From Myxococcota bacterium (lineage in GTDB: Bacteria > Myxococcota_A > Bradymonadia > UBA7976 > UBA1532), in assembly GCA_023150895.1 (NCBI GenBank), contig JAKLJY010000033.1:1-64000 (forward strand): 64,000 nt of DNA. The letters run 5' to 3'. How positions within the stretch are numbered: position 1 is the first letter of the stretch; every line of letters begins with the position of its first letter. The translations under genes were made by a program, and so were the position numbers. Positions 1 through 8,188 of the stretch are shown here, one piece after another. The notes under the pieces were generated by a model. It was not told the DNA's origin and searched no databases. It saw nothing but the letters and a program-made list of their open reading frames with translations.

Positions 1-372
1 CGGCGGCGGCGGCGGTGTGGCCGCGTCGGGGTTCGGCGGCGGCGGGGGCGCTGCGGCGTCCGGCTCGGCCGGCGACGGGGACGGCACGCCGTCGTCGGGG
101 TCGGAAGACGGGGGCGGCGGCGGCACCGGTCCGGGCGCCGCATCCGGTCGCGGGACGCCGTCGTCGAGGTCCCACCCGGCGGCATCGGGTCCCGACTGCG
201 CGGTCGAATCCGGAGCGTCCGCCCGACCGGCGGCGGCGTCGGACCCGCCGGGTGCAGCCCCGTCGGCCCCGGCCCCTGCTGAAGACAGCGCGGCGTCGCC
301 ACACCCGGCAAGCGTGATCGTCGCCAGCAACGCCACGGCCGGGCCGATACGTCGCGCCGGGCGCGCCGTCAT
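1..372 (-). CDS. Lipoprotein, N-terminal part (runs off left edge)
   Basis: This frame is open from an ATG at 372 to the left edge, so only about 124 N-terminal residues are visible. The start MTARPARRIGPAVALLATIT is a typical signal peptide and is followed by a consensus lipobox L-A-G-C with the cysteine at about residue 24, so a lipid-anchored envelope protein is expected. The rest of the visible part is a low-complexity linker rich in Asp, Ala and Pro with runs of five prolines, as in tethers that hold a folded domain away from a membrane. Its ATG overlaps the stop of the DUF2203 gene by four bases (369-372), so the two are probably co-translated. The functional domain lies outside the window and no function can be assigned. 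Confidence 0.75.
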   Translation of the reverse strand, partial: MTARPARRIGPAVALLATITLAGCGDAALSSAGAGADGAAPGGSDAAAGRADAPDSTAQSGPDAAGWDLDDGVPRPDAAPGPVPPPPPSSDPDDGVPSPSPAEPDAAAPPPPPNPDAATPPPPP

Positions 373-713
373 TGGATCGGCGTTCGACCGGCGAAGCCGG
401 CCTCGTAGTCGTGATAGTGCGAGAGTTCGGCCTCGGGGTGCTGCCAGCAGAAGTAGCCCGCGCCGTTGTCGAAGTCGACGAGCCAGAGCCCCTTCGCCGT
501 GGCGCCCATGGCCTCGATCTGCTGCGCCCAGGCCTCGACCGTGCCGCGCATGTCCTGCTCGGCGCGGGTCATCACTTCGGGCGTAACCGTCTCGAGACCG
601 GCGACGCGGTCCTGAATCTGCTCGACGGCGTCGACGGCTTCCCGGGTGAGGCGGCGGACCTTGGGCATCAGCAGGCGGGCCTCGGCGAGCGTGAAACGGC
701 GGGGTTCTGACAT
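369..713 (-). CDS. DUF2203 family protein
   Basis: The 114-residue product resembles the DUF2203 family: a helical N-terminal half (FTLAEARLLMPKVRRLTREA) and a conserved C-terminal half containing GLWLVDFDN, then FCWQHPE, then HDYEAGFAGRTPI. In the family the corresponding part reads roughly LVDFP..R.G...YLCW..GE..I.....H....GFAGRQP, so the match is clear. The family has no established biochemical role. No signal peptide is present, so it is probably cytoplasmic. The ATG at 713 was chosen over longer in-frame extensions because a -35/-10 promoter ends right at this codon and coding character upstream is poor. Its stop overlaps the start of the downstream lipoprotein gene. Confidence 0.85.
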   Translation of the reverse strand: MSEPRRFTLAEARLLMPKVRRLTREAVDAVEQIQDRVAGLETVTPEVMTRAEQDMRGTVEAWAQQIEAMGATAKGLWLVDFDNGAGYFCWQHPEAELSHYHDYEAGFAGRTPIQ

Positions 714-719
714 GCGCGC

Positions 720-748
720 ATCTTTGAGGCGTCGGCCCCGGGTGTCAA
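720..748 (-). promoter_or_regulatory. sigma70-type promoter of the DUF2203 gene (leaderless start)
   Basis: On the minus strand a perfect -35 hexamer TTGACA lies at 748-743. It is followed by a 17-base spacer and a weak -10 AAAGAT at 725-720. The predicted transcription start falls on or next to the ATG at 713, which has no convincing ribosome binding site, so the message may be leaderless. Confidence 0.5.
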
Positions 749-833
749 TCCGGTGTCGCCACGCGCGCCGGCCTGCTACGGTCCCCGCCAGCCCCCACGG
801 ACGCCCCGAAAACACCCGAGAAAGGCCCGCACC

Positions 834-1100
834 ATGGCGATGAAGAAGTCCCCCGGTCCGAGCAAACCCGCGGATCTGTTGCGCAAGGCCCCGCCGCCCG
901 TCGCCTCGGGCAGCCGCAGGAAGAGTGCCGAGCCCGCCGGTGCAGCGACGAGCGCGAAGTCGAGCCCGGAGGAGACCGACGCCTGCACCTGCGGCGCCGA
1001 GGTCGGCAAACAGCTCGAGAAGCTCGAGGCCTCGAGCGGCGCCCCCGCGAAGGAGACGAAAGCGTCGACCGAGGTCTACGAGGAGCGCAAGCAGGGCTGA
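834..1100 (+). CDS. Small hypothetical protein, Lys/Ala/Pro-rich
   Basis: This 88-residue protein begins MAMKKSPGPSKPADLLRKAP. The ATG at 834 is preceded by a purine-rich GAGAAAGG about 8 bases upstream, which decides the start over the longer in-frame extension. The N-terminal half is basic and proline/serine-rich, apparently disordered. The C-terminal half has a Cys-x-Cys pair (DACTCGAEVGKQLEKLEA) inside a predicted helix and ends in a charged tail. Third codon positions are strongly G/C, as in real genes nearby. I do not recognise a family. It is divergently oriented from the DUF2203 gene and convergent with the FGE-like gene. A 154-base gap without visible genes follows it. Confidence 0.6.
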   Translation: MAMKKSPGPSKPADLLRKAPPPVASGSRRKSAEPAGAATSAKSSPEETDACTCGAEVGKQLEKLEASSGAPAKETKASTEVYEERKQG

Positions 1101-1254
1101 GCATCGCGGCGACTGCGCGTGCCCCCGACAGGCGTGATGGCCGTGCACGAGACGGCGCGTTCGGCGCCCCTGCTGCGTTCGAGATCGCCGAAAGTCTTCG
1201 GACCGGCGGGCGGGGGGATCGAGCGAATGGCCTGCAGCACTGCGAGGCCAGCGT

Positions 1255-2142
1255 TCAGGGGGACGAGGGGCTCGCGGGCGACCTTGCGAGGCGGAAGCCA
1301 CGGTTGGCGTACTTTCCGCCCGGAGCAAAGAAGTCACGGTTGCGGGCCCGCATGTGATGCAGACTGTCGGTCCACGAGCCTCCACGGGCCACACGGCTCG
1401 ACCCGGCGGGGGTGACATACGCGGAGCCGTCTGCGGGTGCCCCAACGTACCTGCTGTGGTACCAGTCCTCGACCCATTCCCACACGTTGCCCGCCATGTC
1501 GCAGATGCCCCCGAACTCGCCCTTGCCGCACACCTCGGCCGTCGAACCAGCGCCGTAGTTCGCCGCCTCGTTCCCCCAGGGGTACGTAATGTCCTTCCCG
1601 CCGGAGCGCGCCGCGTACTCCCACTCGGCCTCGGTGGGTAACCGCCCGCCCGCCCAACGTCCGAACGCCTGCGCTTGATCCCAATCGACGCAGTTTATCG
1701 GGTGACTCGCGCGGCCGGCGACACCCCAGTTGCAGGACTGACCCGTTTCGGGCGCGCTGCACGCGCCGGCGTTCACACACGCCGCGTACTGCTCGACCGT
1801 CACCTCGGTGCGCGTCAGTTCGAATGCCTTCAGCGTCACCGTATGCACGGGTCTCTCGTCGGCCTCACCGCGCTCGCCGCCCATCCGAAACGCCCCGCCC
1901 GGAATCGCGACCCACGTGAGGGGTGGGACGTTCGGCGGCGCGGACGTCGGCGCAGCCGGGGCAGCCTCGACGGCGGCGCCTGACACCCACGAGCGCGCGA
2001 ACCCGGCCGCCGGCGCCGGGCGAAGGCTCGCCGCGAGCCCGGTCAGCGCGACGATCGCCGAGACGAAGCCCCAGAGAGCGATGGGTCGGCGGCTCTGTGT
2101 GACCGGCGATGTCGGCACGACCACGGGGAAGCTGCTGCTCAT
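1255..2142 (-). CDS. Membrane-anchored FGE/SUMF1-like domain protein
   Basis: The 295-residue product has a short cytoplasmic N-terminus, one transmembrane segment around residues 20-42 (IALWGFVSAIVALTGLAASL), an Ala/Pro linker and a formylglycine-generating-enzyme-like (FGE-sulfatase, SUMF1) domain from about residue 76. Diagnostic pieces are WVAIPGGAFRMGG, NCVDWDQAQAFGRW, GGRLPTEAEWEYAARSG, DMAGNVWEWVEDWY, RVARGGSWTDS and GFRLAR. The two catalytic cysteines of true FGEs, which follow the GGS motif, are absent (GGSWTDSLHHMR), so it is unlikely to make formylglycine. Four other cysteines (CVNAGAC, SCNWG, NCVDW) may form disulfides, which would fit a periplasmic location. The ATG at 2142 is preceded by GAGG about 9 bases upstream. 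It overlaps the stop of a candidate small lipoprotein gene. Confidence 0.88.
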   Translation of the reverse strand: MSSSFPVVVPTSPVTQSRRPIALWGFVSAIVALTGLAASLRPAPAAGFARSWVSGAAVEAAPAAPTSAPPNVPPLTWVAIPGGAFRMGGERGEADERPVHTVTLKAFELTRTEVTVEQYAACVNAGACSAPETGQSCNWGVAGRASHPINCVDWDQAQAFGRWAGGRLPTEAEWEYAARSGGKDITYPWGNEAANYGAGSTAEVCGKGEFGGICDMAGNVWEWVEDWYHSRYVGAPADGSAYVTPAGSSRVARGGSWTDSLHHMRARNRDFFAPGGKYANRGFRLARSPASPSSP

Positions 2143-2369
2143 GGGAACTGCCCTCGTCGATTCGGGAACGAGTGACGGACGTGGGTGTTGTCGCACGACT
2201 CGGAGCCGGGGAAAAAGCGGGCGTCGACGCCGCGCGTAGACCGCGTCGACCCGGCTGCGGACGAAGGACCCATGTCCACCTTCGCCGAACGTGCGTCCGC
2301 CCCCCCGCCGCAAGCGGACAGCCACAGGGCGGGCAGGCTCGGGAGGACCGGACGCCGGCGGGACGACAT
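2139..2369 (-). CDS. Candidate small lipoprotein
   Basis: A 76-residue reading frame starts MSSRRRPVLPSLPALWLSAC. This is a basic, hydrophobic signal peptide with the consensus lipobox L-S-A-C at residues 17-20, followed by GGG and a polar tail with one further cysteine. A purine-rich GAAAGG lies about 10 bases before the ATG. The stop overlaps the ATG of the FGE-like gene by four bases (ATGA, 2139-2142), the coupling style used throughout this window. No homologue is recognised and the C-terminal half is less convincing in codon use. It could instead be a chance reading frame or the remnant of a longer lipoprotein. Confidence 0.42.
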   Translation of the reverse strand: MSSRRRPVLPSLPALWLSACGGGADARSAKVDMGPSSAAGSTRSTRGVDARFFPGSESCDNTHVRHSFPNRRGQFP

Positions 2370-2645
2370 CAGGGTGCGGCCTTTCACCGGGACCCGCAGT
2401 CGAGCACGCCGCGCACGCCGGTCCGGCCGTCGCGGCACCCGACGCTCACCGCGGCAGCCCGTCCTCGTCGTAGAGGAAGTCCTGACTGCGCGCGGCGGGT
2501 GCGCCCGCACGCACTCGAAGTGCCGCACGGGCCTGAACCTCGGCGATGAGCGTGTTTCGCACGTCCACCGCCGGATCCGGCGACTCTTCGGTCGAGGGCA
2601 CGCCGGCCGGCCGACCTGGGCCTGACGGTACGCGCCCTCGGGCGC
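2370..2645. other. Intergenic region without recognised gene
   Basis: These 276 bases separate the pckG stop from the candidate lipoprotein start. I see no protein-like frame on either strand. The palindrome GCGCCCTCGGGCGC at 2632-2645 lies directly after the pckG stop and could help end its transcript, though it has no T-tract. The promoter of the lipoprotein/FGE-like unit should also lie here, but I could not place it. Confidence 0.4.
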
Positions 2646-4478
2646 TCACAACCGAGCCAGCAGCAGCTCGCGCTGGAACACGAGCTCCTTGGGCAGGTGG
2701 CCGTAGAGCTTGAAGAAGAGTTCGTCCTGCAGGACGAGCTCCTTGTGCCACTCGTCGCGGTCGATCTTCATGACCTCGATCCACTTTTCGCGCGAGTACT
2801 CGAGGCCCGACCAGTCGATGCTGTTGTATTCGGGGATCCAGCCGATGGCCGTCTCGCGGCCGGCGCCGGCGCCGTTGCAGCGCTCGAAGACCCACTTCAG
2901 CACGCGCATGTTCTCGCCGAAGCCGGGCCACATGAACTGCCCGTCCTGGTCCTTGCGGAACCAGTTCACGTGGAAGATGCGCGGCAGGTACTTGATGTGT
3001 CGGCGCATCTCGAGCCAGTGCCCGAAATAATCGGCCATGTGATACCCGACGAAGGGCAGCATGGCCATGGGGTCACGGCGGACCTGACCCATGCCTCCGA
3101 CCGCGGCGGCGGTCATCTCGCTGCCCACCGTCGCGCCGATGTAGACGCCGTGCACCCAGTCGAAGGCCTGGAAGACGAGCGGCATCGTCGTGGCGCGGCG
3201 CCCGCCGAAGATCATCGCGCTGATCTCGACGCCGGCGGGGTCCTCCCACTTGTCGTCGATGATGGGGCAGTTGCTCGCCGGCGCAGTGAAGCGGGCGTTG
3301 GGGTGCGCGGCGACCTTGATCTTGCCGTCGGCGCCCCGCATGTCCGGCGTCCAGTCCTTGCCGAGCCAGTCGACGAGATGCGCGGGCGGGTCCTTGCTCA
3401 TGCCCTCCCACCAGATGTCGCCGTCGTCGGTGAGCGCGACGTTGGTGAAGATGCAGTCGCGCCGCACGGAGTCCATCGCCATGGGGTTGCTGTCGTAGCT
3501 CGTGCCCGGGGCGACACCGAAGAAACCCGCCTCCGGGTTGATGGCGCGCAGCTTGCCGTCGGGGCCGGGCTTGATCCATGCGATGTCGTCGCCGACGCAG
3601 GTGACCTTCCAGCCGGCCTCCCGCAGGGACGTCGGCGGAATCAGCATGGCGAAGTTCGTCTTGCCGCACGCGCTCGGGAAGGCCGCGGTGACATAGTTCT
3701 TGCGGCCCTTGGGATCCTCGACGCCGAGGATCAGCATGTGTTCGGCCATCCAGCCCTCTTCGCGGGCCATCGCGCTCGCGATGCGGAGGGCGAAACACTT
3801 CTTGCCGAGCAGGGCGTTGCCGCCGTAGCCCGAGCCGAAGCTCCAGATCAGGCGCTCCTCGGGGAAGTGCGTGATGTAGGTATTGTCCGGGTTGCAGGGC
3901 CAGGCGACGTCCTTCTCGCCCTCGGCGAGCGGGTGCCCGACGGAGTGCAGGCACTTCACGAAGAAGCCGTCTTCGCCGATGTAGTCGAAGACCTTGGCGC
4001 CCATGCGCGTCATGATGCGCATGTTGGCGACGACATAGGGCGAGTCCGAGATCTCGATGCCGTACTGCGCGATGGGGGAGCCGAGGGGCCCCATGCAGAA
4101 CGGCACGACGAACAGCGTGCGACCGCGCATGCAGCCCGCGTACAGGCCCTTCATGCGGGCCTTCATCGCCGAGGGCTCCATCCAGTTGTTGGTGGGGCCG
4201 GCGTCGGACTCCCGGCGCGAACAGATGAACGTGCGCTGCTCGACGCGGGCGACGTCGCGGGGGTCGGAGCGGACGAGGATCGAGTTCGGCCGCTTCTCAG
4301 GGTTCAGACGGATGCCCGCGCCCGAGCCCACGATCAGGGCCCGCATCTCCTGGTCTTCCGTCTCGCTGCCGTCGCACCAGTGAATGCGCGCCGGCTGCGT
4401 CAGCGCCGCGACTTCGCTCACCCACTCGACGATGTGGTGTCCGACGTTGTCGGGGGCGTACAGGGGGAGTGTGCTCAT
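2646..4478 (-). CDS. pckG: Phosphoenolpyruvate carboxykinase (GTP)
   Basis: The 610-residue length and sequence match GTP-dependent PEP carboxykinases, which interconvert oxaloacetate plus GTP with phosphoenolpyruvate, GDP and CO2 at the entry to gluconeogenesis. Hallmarks are [12 protein letters not shown] (residues 89-99), the P-loop [12 protein letters not shown] (267-278) with the reactive cysteine of the GTP class at 271, the kinase-2 motif VGDDIAWI (295-302), [14 protein letters not shown] (314-327) and the mobile-loop region GGRRATTMP (425-433). All are intact. A GAGGA lies a few bases before the ATG at 4478. The gene stands alone, divergent from the RNA methyltransferase gene, with the 163-base gap carrying its promoter. 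The protein is cytoplasmic. Confidence 0.97.
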   Translation of the reverse strand: MSTLPLYAPDNVGHHIVEWVSEVAALTQPARIHWCDGSETEDQEMRALIVGSGAGIRLNPEKRPNSILVRSDPRDVARVEQRTFICSRRESDAGPTNNWMEPSAMKARMKGLYAGCMRGRTLFVVPFCMGPLGSPIAQYGIEISDSPYVVANMRIMTRMGAKVFDYIGEDGFFVKCLHSVGHPLAEGEKDVAWPCNPDNTYITHFPEERLIWSFGSGYGGNALLGKKCFALRIASAMAREEGWMAEHMLILGVEDPKGRKNYVTAAFPSACGKTNFAMLIPPTSLREAGWKVTCVGDDIAWIKPGPDGKLRAINPEAGFFGVAPGTSYDSNPMAMDSVRRDCIFTNVALTDDGDIWWEGMSKDPPAHLVDWLGKDWTPDMRGADGKIKVAAHPNARFTAPASNCPIIDDKWEDPAGVEISAMIFGGRRATTMPLVFQAFDWVHGVYIGATVGSEMTAAAVGGMGQVRRDPMAMLPFVGYHMADYFGHWLEMRRHIKYLPRIFHVNWFRKDQDGQFMWPGFGENMRVLKWVFERCNGAGAGRETAIGWIPEYNSIDWSGLEYSREKWIEVMKIDRDEWHKELVLQDELFFKLYGHLPKELVFQRELLLARL

Positions 4479-4603
4479 TCCATCCTCGCTTCTGGCTTCC
4501 GCGGGGGCGCCGGGTTCGACGCCGTGCGCGCGAAAGTGTGCGCCGGTTCCGTCGCCCTTTCCATGCCATTTTCGTGCTCCGGATCACGTCGGGCGGGCCC
4601 CCG

Positions 4604-4633
4604 TTGACGCCACCCCCGCCCTGCCCCGATAAC
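4604..4633 (+). promoter_or_regulatory. sigma70-type promoter of the SpoU methyltransferase gene
   Basis: TTGACG at 4604-4609 and GATAAC at 4628-4633 are separated by 18 bases. The expected transcription start is at or within a base or two of the ATG at 4642. That codon has no Shine-Dalgarno sequence, which suggests a leaderless mRNA. Confidence 0.5.
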
Positions 4634-4641
4634 GCCGCACC

Positions 4642-5457
4642 ATGCGACCCCGTTCCTCCCTTTCCGGTTCCGTTGCCCCCGCCGAGTTCGAGACCGCCCT
4701 CACGCCGGAGGGGGCCATCGCGACCTTCGACGGGTGCCGCCTGCCCGCCGCGCGGGTGATCGAGCTGCTGTCGCCCCTCGTCCTCGACGAGCGCCTCGCC
4801 CGGATGCAGACCGTGCTGGCGCAGCGCTGTACCGGCCTGGCGCTGGCCGTCGAGAACCTGCACCACAGCCACAACGGCGCCGCCTGCGTGCGCACCGCGG
4901 AGGCAATGGGCCTTCAGGACCTCGTGACCGTCGAGAGTCTCAACACGTTCCCGCTCTTCGAGGGCGAGGCAACGGAAGCCGGCAGCGCCGCGGCACCGCT
5001 GGTCGGCACGCGCAAGGTGACCCGCCTGACCGATCGCTGGTTGACGCTTCACCGCCTCGACGACGCCGCCGCGCTGCGCACCTTCGCCGACGCCCGGGGC
5101 ATGGCGCTCTGGGGGGCGGCACCCACGGGCGAGGCGACGCTGGCCGACGTGCCGGACGACCGGCCGATCATGGTTTTGTTCGGCAACGAGAGCGTCGGCC
5201 TGCTCGACGAGACGCTCGCCGTCTGTGACGGGGCGTTCCGCATCCCGATGTACGGGTTCGTCGAGAGCTTCAACGTATCGGTGAGCGTGGGCATCGTGCT
5301 CGCCGACCTGATGCGCCGCCGCCGCTTGCCCGACGGGACGCCGCGACCGGAAGACGCGCTGCCCGCGGCCCGCCGGGAGGCCCTGCTCGCCGAGTGGCTC
5401 TTTGCGGACGTTCGTGCTTCGGGGCTCATCCTGCGGCGCGCGCTCGCCGATGCTTGA
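4642..5457 (+). CDS. trmH: SpoU/TrmH-family RNA 2'-O-methyltransferase
   Basis: The 271-residue protein carries the three SPOUT (SpoU) motifs. Motif 1 is ALAVENLHHSHNGAACVRTA (residues 67-86), with the conserved Asn and the catalytic Arg84. Motif 2 is LFGNESVGL (179-187). Motif 3 is IPMYGFVESFNVSVSVGI (201-218), forming the knotted S-adenosylmethionine site. TrmH enzymes methylate the 2'-OH of G18 in tRNA. The N-V-S-V motif 3 and the overall layout fit TrmH better than RlmB, but the tRNA substrate is inferred. The C-terminal tail after motif 3 matches the extension seen in TrmH. The CheX-like gene follows 32 bases downstream and may share the transcript. Confidence 0.85.
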   Translation: MRPRSSLSGSVAPAEFETALTPEGAIATFDGCRLPAARVIELLSPLVLDERLARMQTVLAQRCTGLALAVENLHHSHNGAACVRTAEAMGLQDLVTVESLNTFPLFEGEATEAGSAAAPLVGTRKVTRLTDRWLTLHRLDDAAALRTFADARGMALWGAAPTGEATLADVPDDRPIMVLFGNESVGLLDETLAVCDGAFRIPMYGFVESFNVSVSVGIVLADLMRRRRLPDGTPRPEDALPAARREALLAEWLFADVRASGLILRRALADA

Positions 5458-5489
5458 GGGGATGTCCCCACTGAAAGGCACCTGAGCGC

Positions 5490-6083
5490 ATGCTGGTCGA
5501 CGCGACGGGACAAAGCGCCCGGTCCTCCATCCTGGATTTCGCCCGGCAGTTCGGCGAGACGACGGTCGAAATCATCCACAAGTCCGCCGCACTGCCCGTT
5601 CAGTTCTCGGGCACGGCACAGTACGTCCCCTTCCCGCGACTCACCGGTGACGTCGCCTGCTTCGTCACGTTCCACGGCGATTACTCCGGCCTGCTCGTCC
5701 TGAACTTCGACGGCGCCTCCGCCCTCGAACTCGCCCATGCCATCCTCGCGCGGGCCGGCCTGACGCGCAACGAGCTGCCGAGCCACTGGGCGTCGGAGAA
5801 CGCGCGCGGCGCCGTCGGCGAGCTGACCAATCAGATCGTCGGGCACGCACGACAGGCCATCCAGCGGCGGTGGGATCTCAGCGCCGATGCCAACATCCCC
5901 GTGGTGGTGCCGCTCCAGGGGTTGCGGGGTCTCGAGCTCCACGCCGGCGGCTGGGGCGAGGAGCAATGCATCCGCCTCGGGTTCCGCACGCCGGGGCAGA
6001 AGCGCTTCCACCTCGAGCTGGCCCTCGAGGCCACCTCGCCGGTGGCCCTGCCGGTTCTGCCGCCCCTGCCCGGCGCCCGCTGA
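5490..6083 (+). CDS. CheX-like (DUF3334-type) phosphatase-fold protein
   Basis: The 197-residue product looks like a CheC/CheX/FliY-fold protein. A central segment GDVACFVTFHGDYSGLLVLNF (starting near residue 53) matches the glycine-punctuated strands of the fold. The helix ENARGAVGELTNQIVGHARQ contains the E-x-x-N signature (Glu111, Asn114) that in CheX and CheC contacts the phospho-aspartate of CheY during dephosphorylation. No chemotaxis gene lies nearby, so its partner response regulator is unknown; the NarL-type regulator at 7.5-8.1 kb is the closest one. A GAAAGG sits about 10 bases before the ATG at 5490. It converges with the lipoprotein gene that ends at 6098, with only 14 bases between them. 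Confidence 0.7.
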   Translation: MLVDATGQSARSSILDFARQFGETTVEIIHKSAALPVQFSGTAQYVPFPRLTGDVACFVTFHGDYSGLLVLNFDGASALELAHAILARAGLTRNELPSHWASENARGAVGELTNQIVGHARQAIQRRWDLSADANIPVVVPLQGLRGLELHAGGWGEEQCIRLGFRTPGQKRFHLELALEATSPVALPVLPPLPGAR

Positions 6084-6097
6084 ACGACGCCGGCGGC

Positions 6098-6871
6098 TTA
6101 CCCCCCGCAGAGCGGGCGGGTCTCGAGTTCGCGCAGGTACGCCTCGGCCTCCGTGCGGGTCCGGTCGACGCGAAACCAGCCCAGGAACAGGGCCGCCTTC
6201 AATAAGTCCTTCTGGAACTCCCGCCACCCGGGTTTTGCGGCGACGAAGGCCGGATCGTCGCAGAACAGGGGCAGGCGTCGAGCCAGGACGAACAGCACGT
6301 CGACGTCCAGCGGCCCGTCGAGCGCCGCGTCGAGGAAGACGCGAAACGTCGGATCACCATAGGCGGTGAGTTCGCCCGTGTGCGGCCACCGGCGGGCGAG
6401 GGCGTTGCCGTACTCGGTCACGGCGCGGACGCGGACGTCGGCTTCCGTGGGCGGCGCGATGTCGAGCACCCGCCGCCAGCAGAGCGCTTCGGCGTGGACG
6501 GCGTCCGCCCCCCGCAGCAGTTCGCACGCGTCGGCGGTGAGGACGCTCTCGAACCAGGGGGCCGGATCGAGGCCGCTGGCATGGGCCGTCCCGAGGGCGG
6601 CGTGGGCGGCCTTCGCGTCCCCGAGCCGCAAGTGCGCGCTGCCCGCCAGCAGGTGCGCCTGCCGCGGGGTGTCTTCCTCGTGCGCCGACACGCTTTCCCG
6701 CGTCTCGCGGAGGACCACTTCGAAGTGACCGCGTGCCGCGGGCGCGTCGGCGCGCCGGGCGGCCCGGAGGCCGTCGGCATGGTGTGCCTTGGCGAGTTCG
6801 AGGTGCGTCGGCCCGCAGGCCGAGAGCCCGGTCGCCCCCCAGACGAGCGCGACGGACGCCAGGCGCTTCAC
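6098..6871 (-). CDS. Lipoprotein with TPR-like helical repeats
   Basis: The 257-residue product starts MKRLASVALVWGATGLSAC, a signal peptide ending in the consensus lipobox L-S-A-C, so it should be lipid-anchored. The mature part is alpha-helical and Ala/Leu-rich. Spaced helix pairs such as HLELAKAHHADGLRAARRAD and AHLLAGSAHLRLGDAKAAHA resemble tetratricopeptide repeats, though I cannot assign a family. The C-terminal third (FVLARRLPLFCDDPAFVAAK, then LKAALFLGWF) is less regular. Its ATG overlaps the stop of the preceding gene by four bases (6868-6871). It is the last gene of the operon that also encodes the two-component pair, so a role in that signalling pathway is possible but unproven. 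Confidence 0.75.
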   Translation of the reverse strand: MKRLASVALVWGATGLSACGPTHLELAKAHHADGLRAARRADAPAARGHFEVVLRETRESVSAHEEDTPRQAHLLAGSAHLRLGDAKAAHAALGTAHASGLDPAPWFESVLTADACELLRGADAVHAEALCWRRVLDIAPPTEADVRVRAVTEYGNALARRWPHTGELTAYGDPTFRVFLDAALDGPLDVDVLFVLARRLPLFCDDPAFVAAKPGWREFQKDLLKAALFLGWFRVDRTRTEAEAYLRELETRPLCGG

Positions 6872-7512
6872 AGAGGGGCCCCCGTGGCGACCGCGACGAT
6901 GTCCCGGAAGTGACGCTCCACGACGTCGCGGGCGGCCGCCTCGTCCCCGCCCGGCCCCTGCCCCGTCAGCGTCTCGAAGAAGACCTGCAGCCGGCTGCGG
7001 ACCTCCGGTCGGGCGATGAGCGTTGCGAGCGCGGCCCGCACCGCGGCGGACTGCTCGGCGACGGCCCGGAAGTCCCTCGCGGCGAGCTCACGGGCAAAGG
7101 CCGCACACAAAGCGGGATCGCGGAAGACCAGGACGTCGTAGAGCGCCCGGTGGGCCCGCTGGAGCGTCTGCCAATCGCCGGCCGCAATCTCGCCGGCGAA
7201 CTGAAGCGCCAGCTCGGGCGGATCCGGCGCATCCCGGAACCAGGCGAGGGTCTCGGGCGGTGAAGGCACGGAGTAGACCGCATCCGCGACGCCGATCGGG
7301 CGCGCCAGGATGGCCTCCCACCGAGCCGCCGACTGGTCGATGACGAGCATCGTCAGGCCGGCGGCGGCGGCCACGAGCGCCCCGGGCAGACCCGTCGCGC
7401 CGGTCAGGAACGCACCGCCCTCGAAGAAGCGCTGCGCCACCCAGCGCAAACGCTCGAGGCGCTCGCGCTGCGACGACGTCGGGACGGGGGCGGGCTGGTT
7501 GGGGTCGCTCAC
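6868..7512 (-). CDS. Hypothetical protein with one hydrophobic segment
   Basis: This 214-residue protein of unknown family has a Pro/Ser-rich start (MSDPNQPAPVPTSSQ), an amphipathic helix, and one strongly hydrophobic stretch near residues 38-58 (ATGLPGALVAAAAGLTMLVI) that could cross or sit in the membrane. The remaining 150 residues look like a soluble helical domain (DFRAVAEQSAAVRAALATLI and similar). It lies between the response regulator gene and the lipoprotein gene and overlaps both by four bases (7509-7512 and 6868-6871), so all three are probably translated in a coupled way. A membrane-associated accessory protein of the two-component system is a reasonable guess only. Confidence 0.7.
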   Translation of the reverse strand: MSDPNQPAPVPTSSQRERLERLRWVAQRFFEGGAFLTGATGLPGALVAAAAGLTMLVIDQSAARWEAILARPIGVADAVYSVPSPPETLAWFRDAPDPPELALQFAGEIAAGDWQTLQRAHRALYDVLVFRDPALCAAFARELAARDFRAVAEQSAAVRAALATLIARPEVRSRLQVFFETLTGQGPGGDEAAARDVVERHFRDIVAVATGAPL

Positions 7513-8144
7513 TTCAGGTTCTGATCCACGAGGCCGACCCGGATCGCATACCGCGTCAGCCCCGGGATGTCATGGATTTGCAGCTTCTCCATGACCCGCG
7601 CCCGGTGGTGCTCGGCCGTTCGCGGGCTGATGCCCAGGATGCTGCCGATCTCCTTGCTGGTGTGCCCCTCGGCGAGCAACGTCAGCACTTCGCGCTCGCG
7701 GGGCGAGAGTTCCTCCGTCTCCGCGGCTCGCTTGGCGCCCGGCGACAGGTACTGCCCGCCCGACGCGACGATGCGGATGGCGAGCACGAGGTCCTTCACG
7801 GCGGAGCCCTTCAACACGTAGCCCTTGGCGCCCGCATCGATGGCCCGCTGCACCCAGACGCTGTCGTGGTACATGCTCAGGACGAGGCAGGCCGGAGGAT
7901 CCGGCCGTTCGGCGAGCTGGCGCATCACCTCGAGCCCGCCGAGCCCGGGCAATGCGAGATCGCACAGCACGACGTCGGGCTTCAGCCGCTCGACGGCGTC
8001 GAGACCGGCGCGACCGTCCCCCGCCTCGCCGACGACCTCGACGTCGGGCGCGGTGGAGAGCAGCGCCGCGATGCCCTGTCGGACGATGGTGTGGTCTTCG
8101 ATGAGCACCACGCGGATTTTCTGACCCAGCAGATTCGATTCCAT
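7509..8144 (-). CDS. NarL/FixJ-type response regulator
   Basis: The 211-residue protein has an N-terminal receiver domain (residues 10-125) with acidic pocket Glu16/Asp17 (VLIEDH), phospho-acceptor Asp62 (VVLCDLALPG) and Lys112 (GYVLKG). A C-terminal LuxR-type helix-turn-helix follows (LSPREREVLTLLAEGHTSKE at 147-166, then ISPRTAEHH). It should bind DNA after phosphorylation by the histidine kinase encoded next to it. The ATG at 8144 was preferred to a much longer in-frame extension because GGAGG lies 7 bases upstream and receiver homology begins at once. A 44-base gap separates it from the kinase gene. Confidence 0.95.
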   Translation of the reverse strand: MESNLLGQKIRVVLIEDHTIVRQGIAALLSTAPDVEVVGEAGDGRAGLDAVERLKPDVVLCDLALPGLGGLEVMRQLAERPDPPACLVLSMYHDSVWVQRAIDAGAKGYVLKGSAVKDLVLAIRIVASGGQYLSPGAKRAAETEELSPREREVLTLLAEGHTSKEIGSILGISPRTAEHHRARVMEKLQIHDIPGLTRYAIRVGLVDQNLK

Positions 8145-8188
8145 GGACGAACCTCCGCACGGACCGCCGCCCGGCGCAATCGGAGAAT

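Noticed and set aside
17-586. Plus-strand Gly/Ala/Ser-rich frame at the left edge
   Set aside because: The minus strand has a consensus lipoprotein signal peptide and the DUF2203 domain over the same bases.
1188-1201. Inverted repeat CCGAA-AGTC-TTCGG between convergent genes
   Set aside because: The stem is only 5 bp with no T-run. It was too weak to call a terminator.
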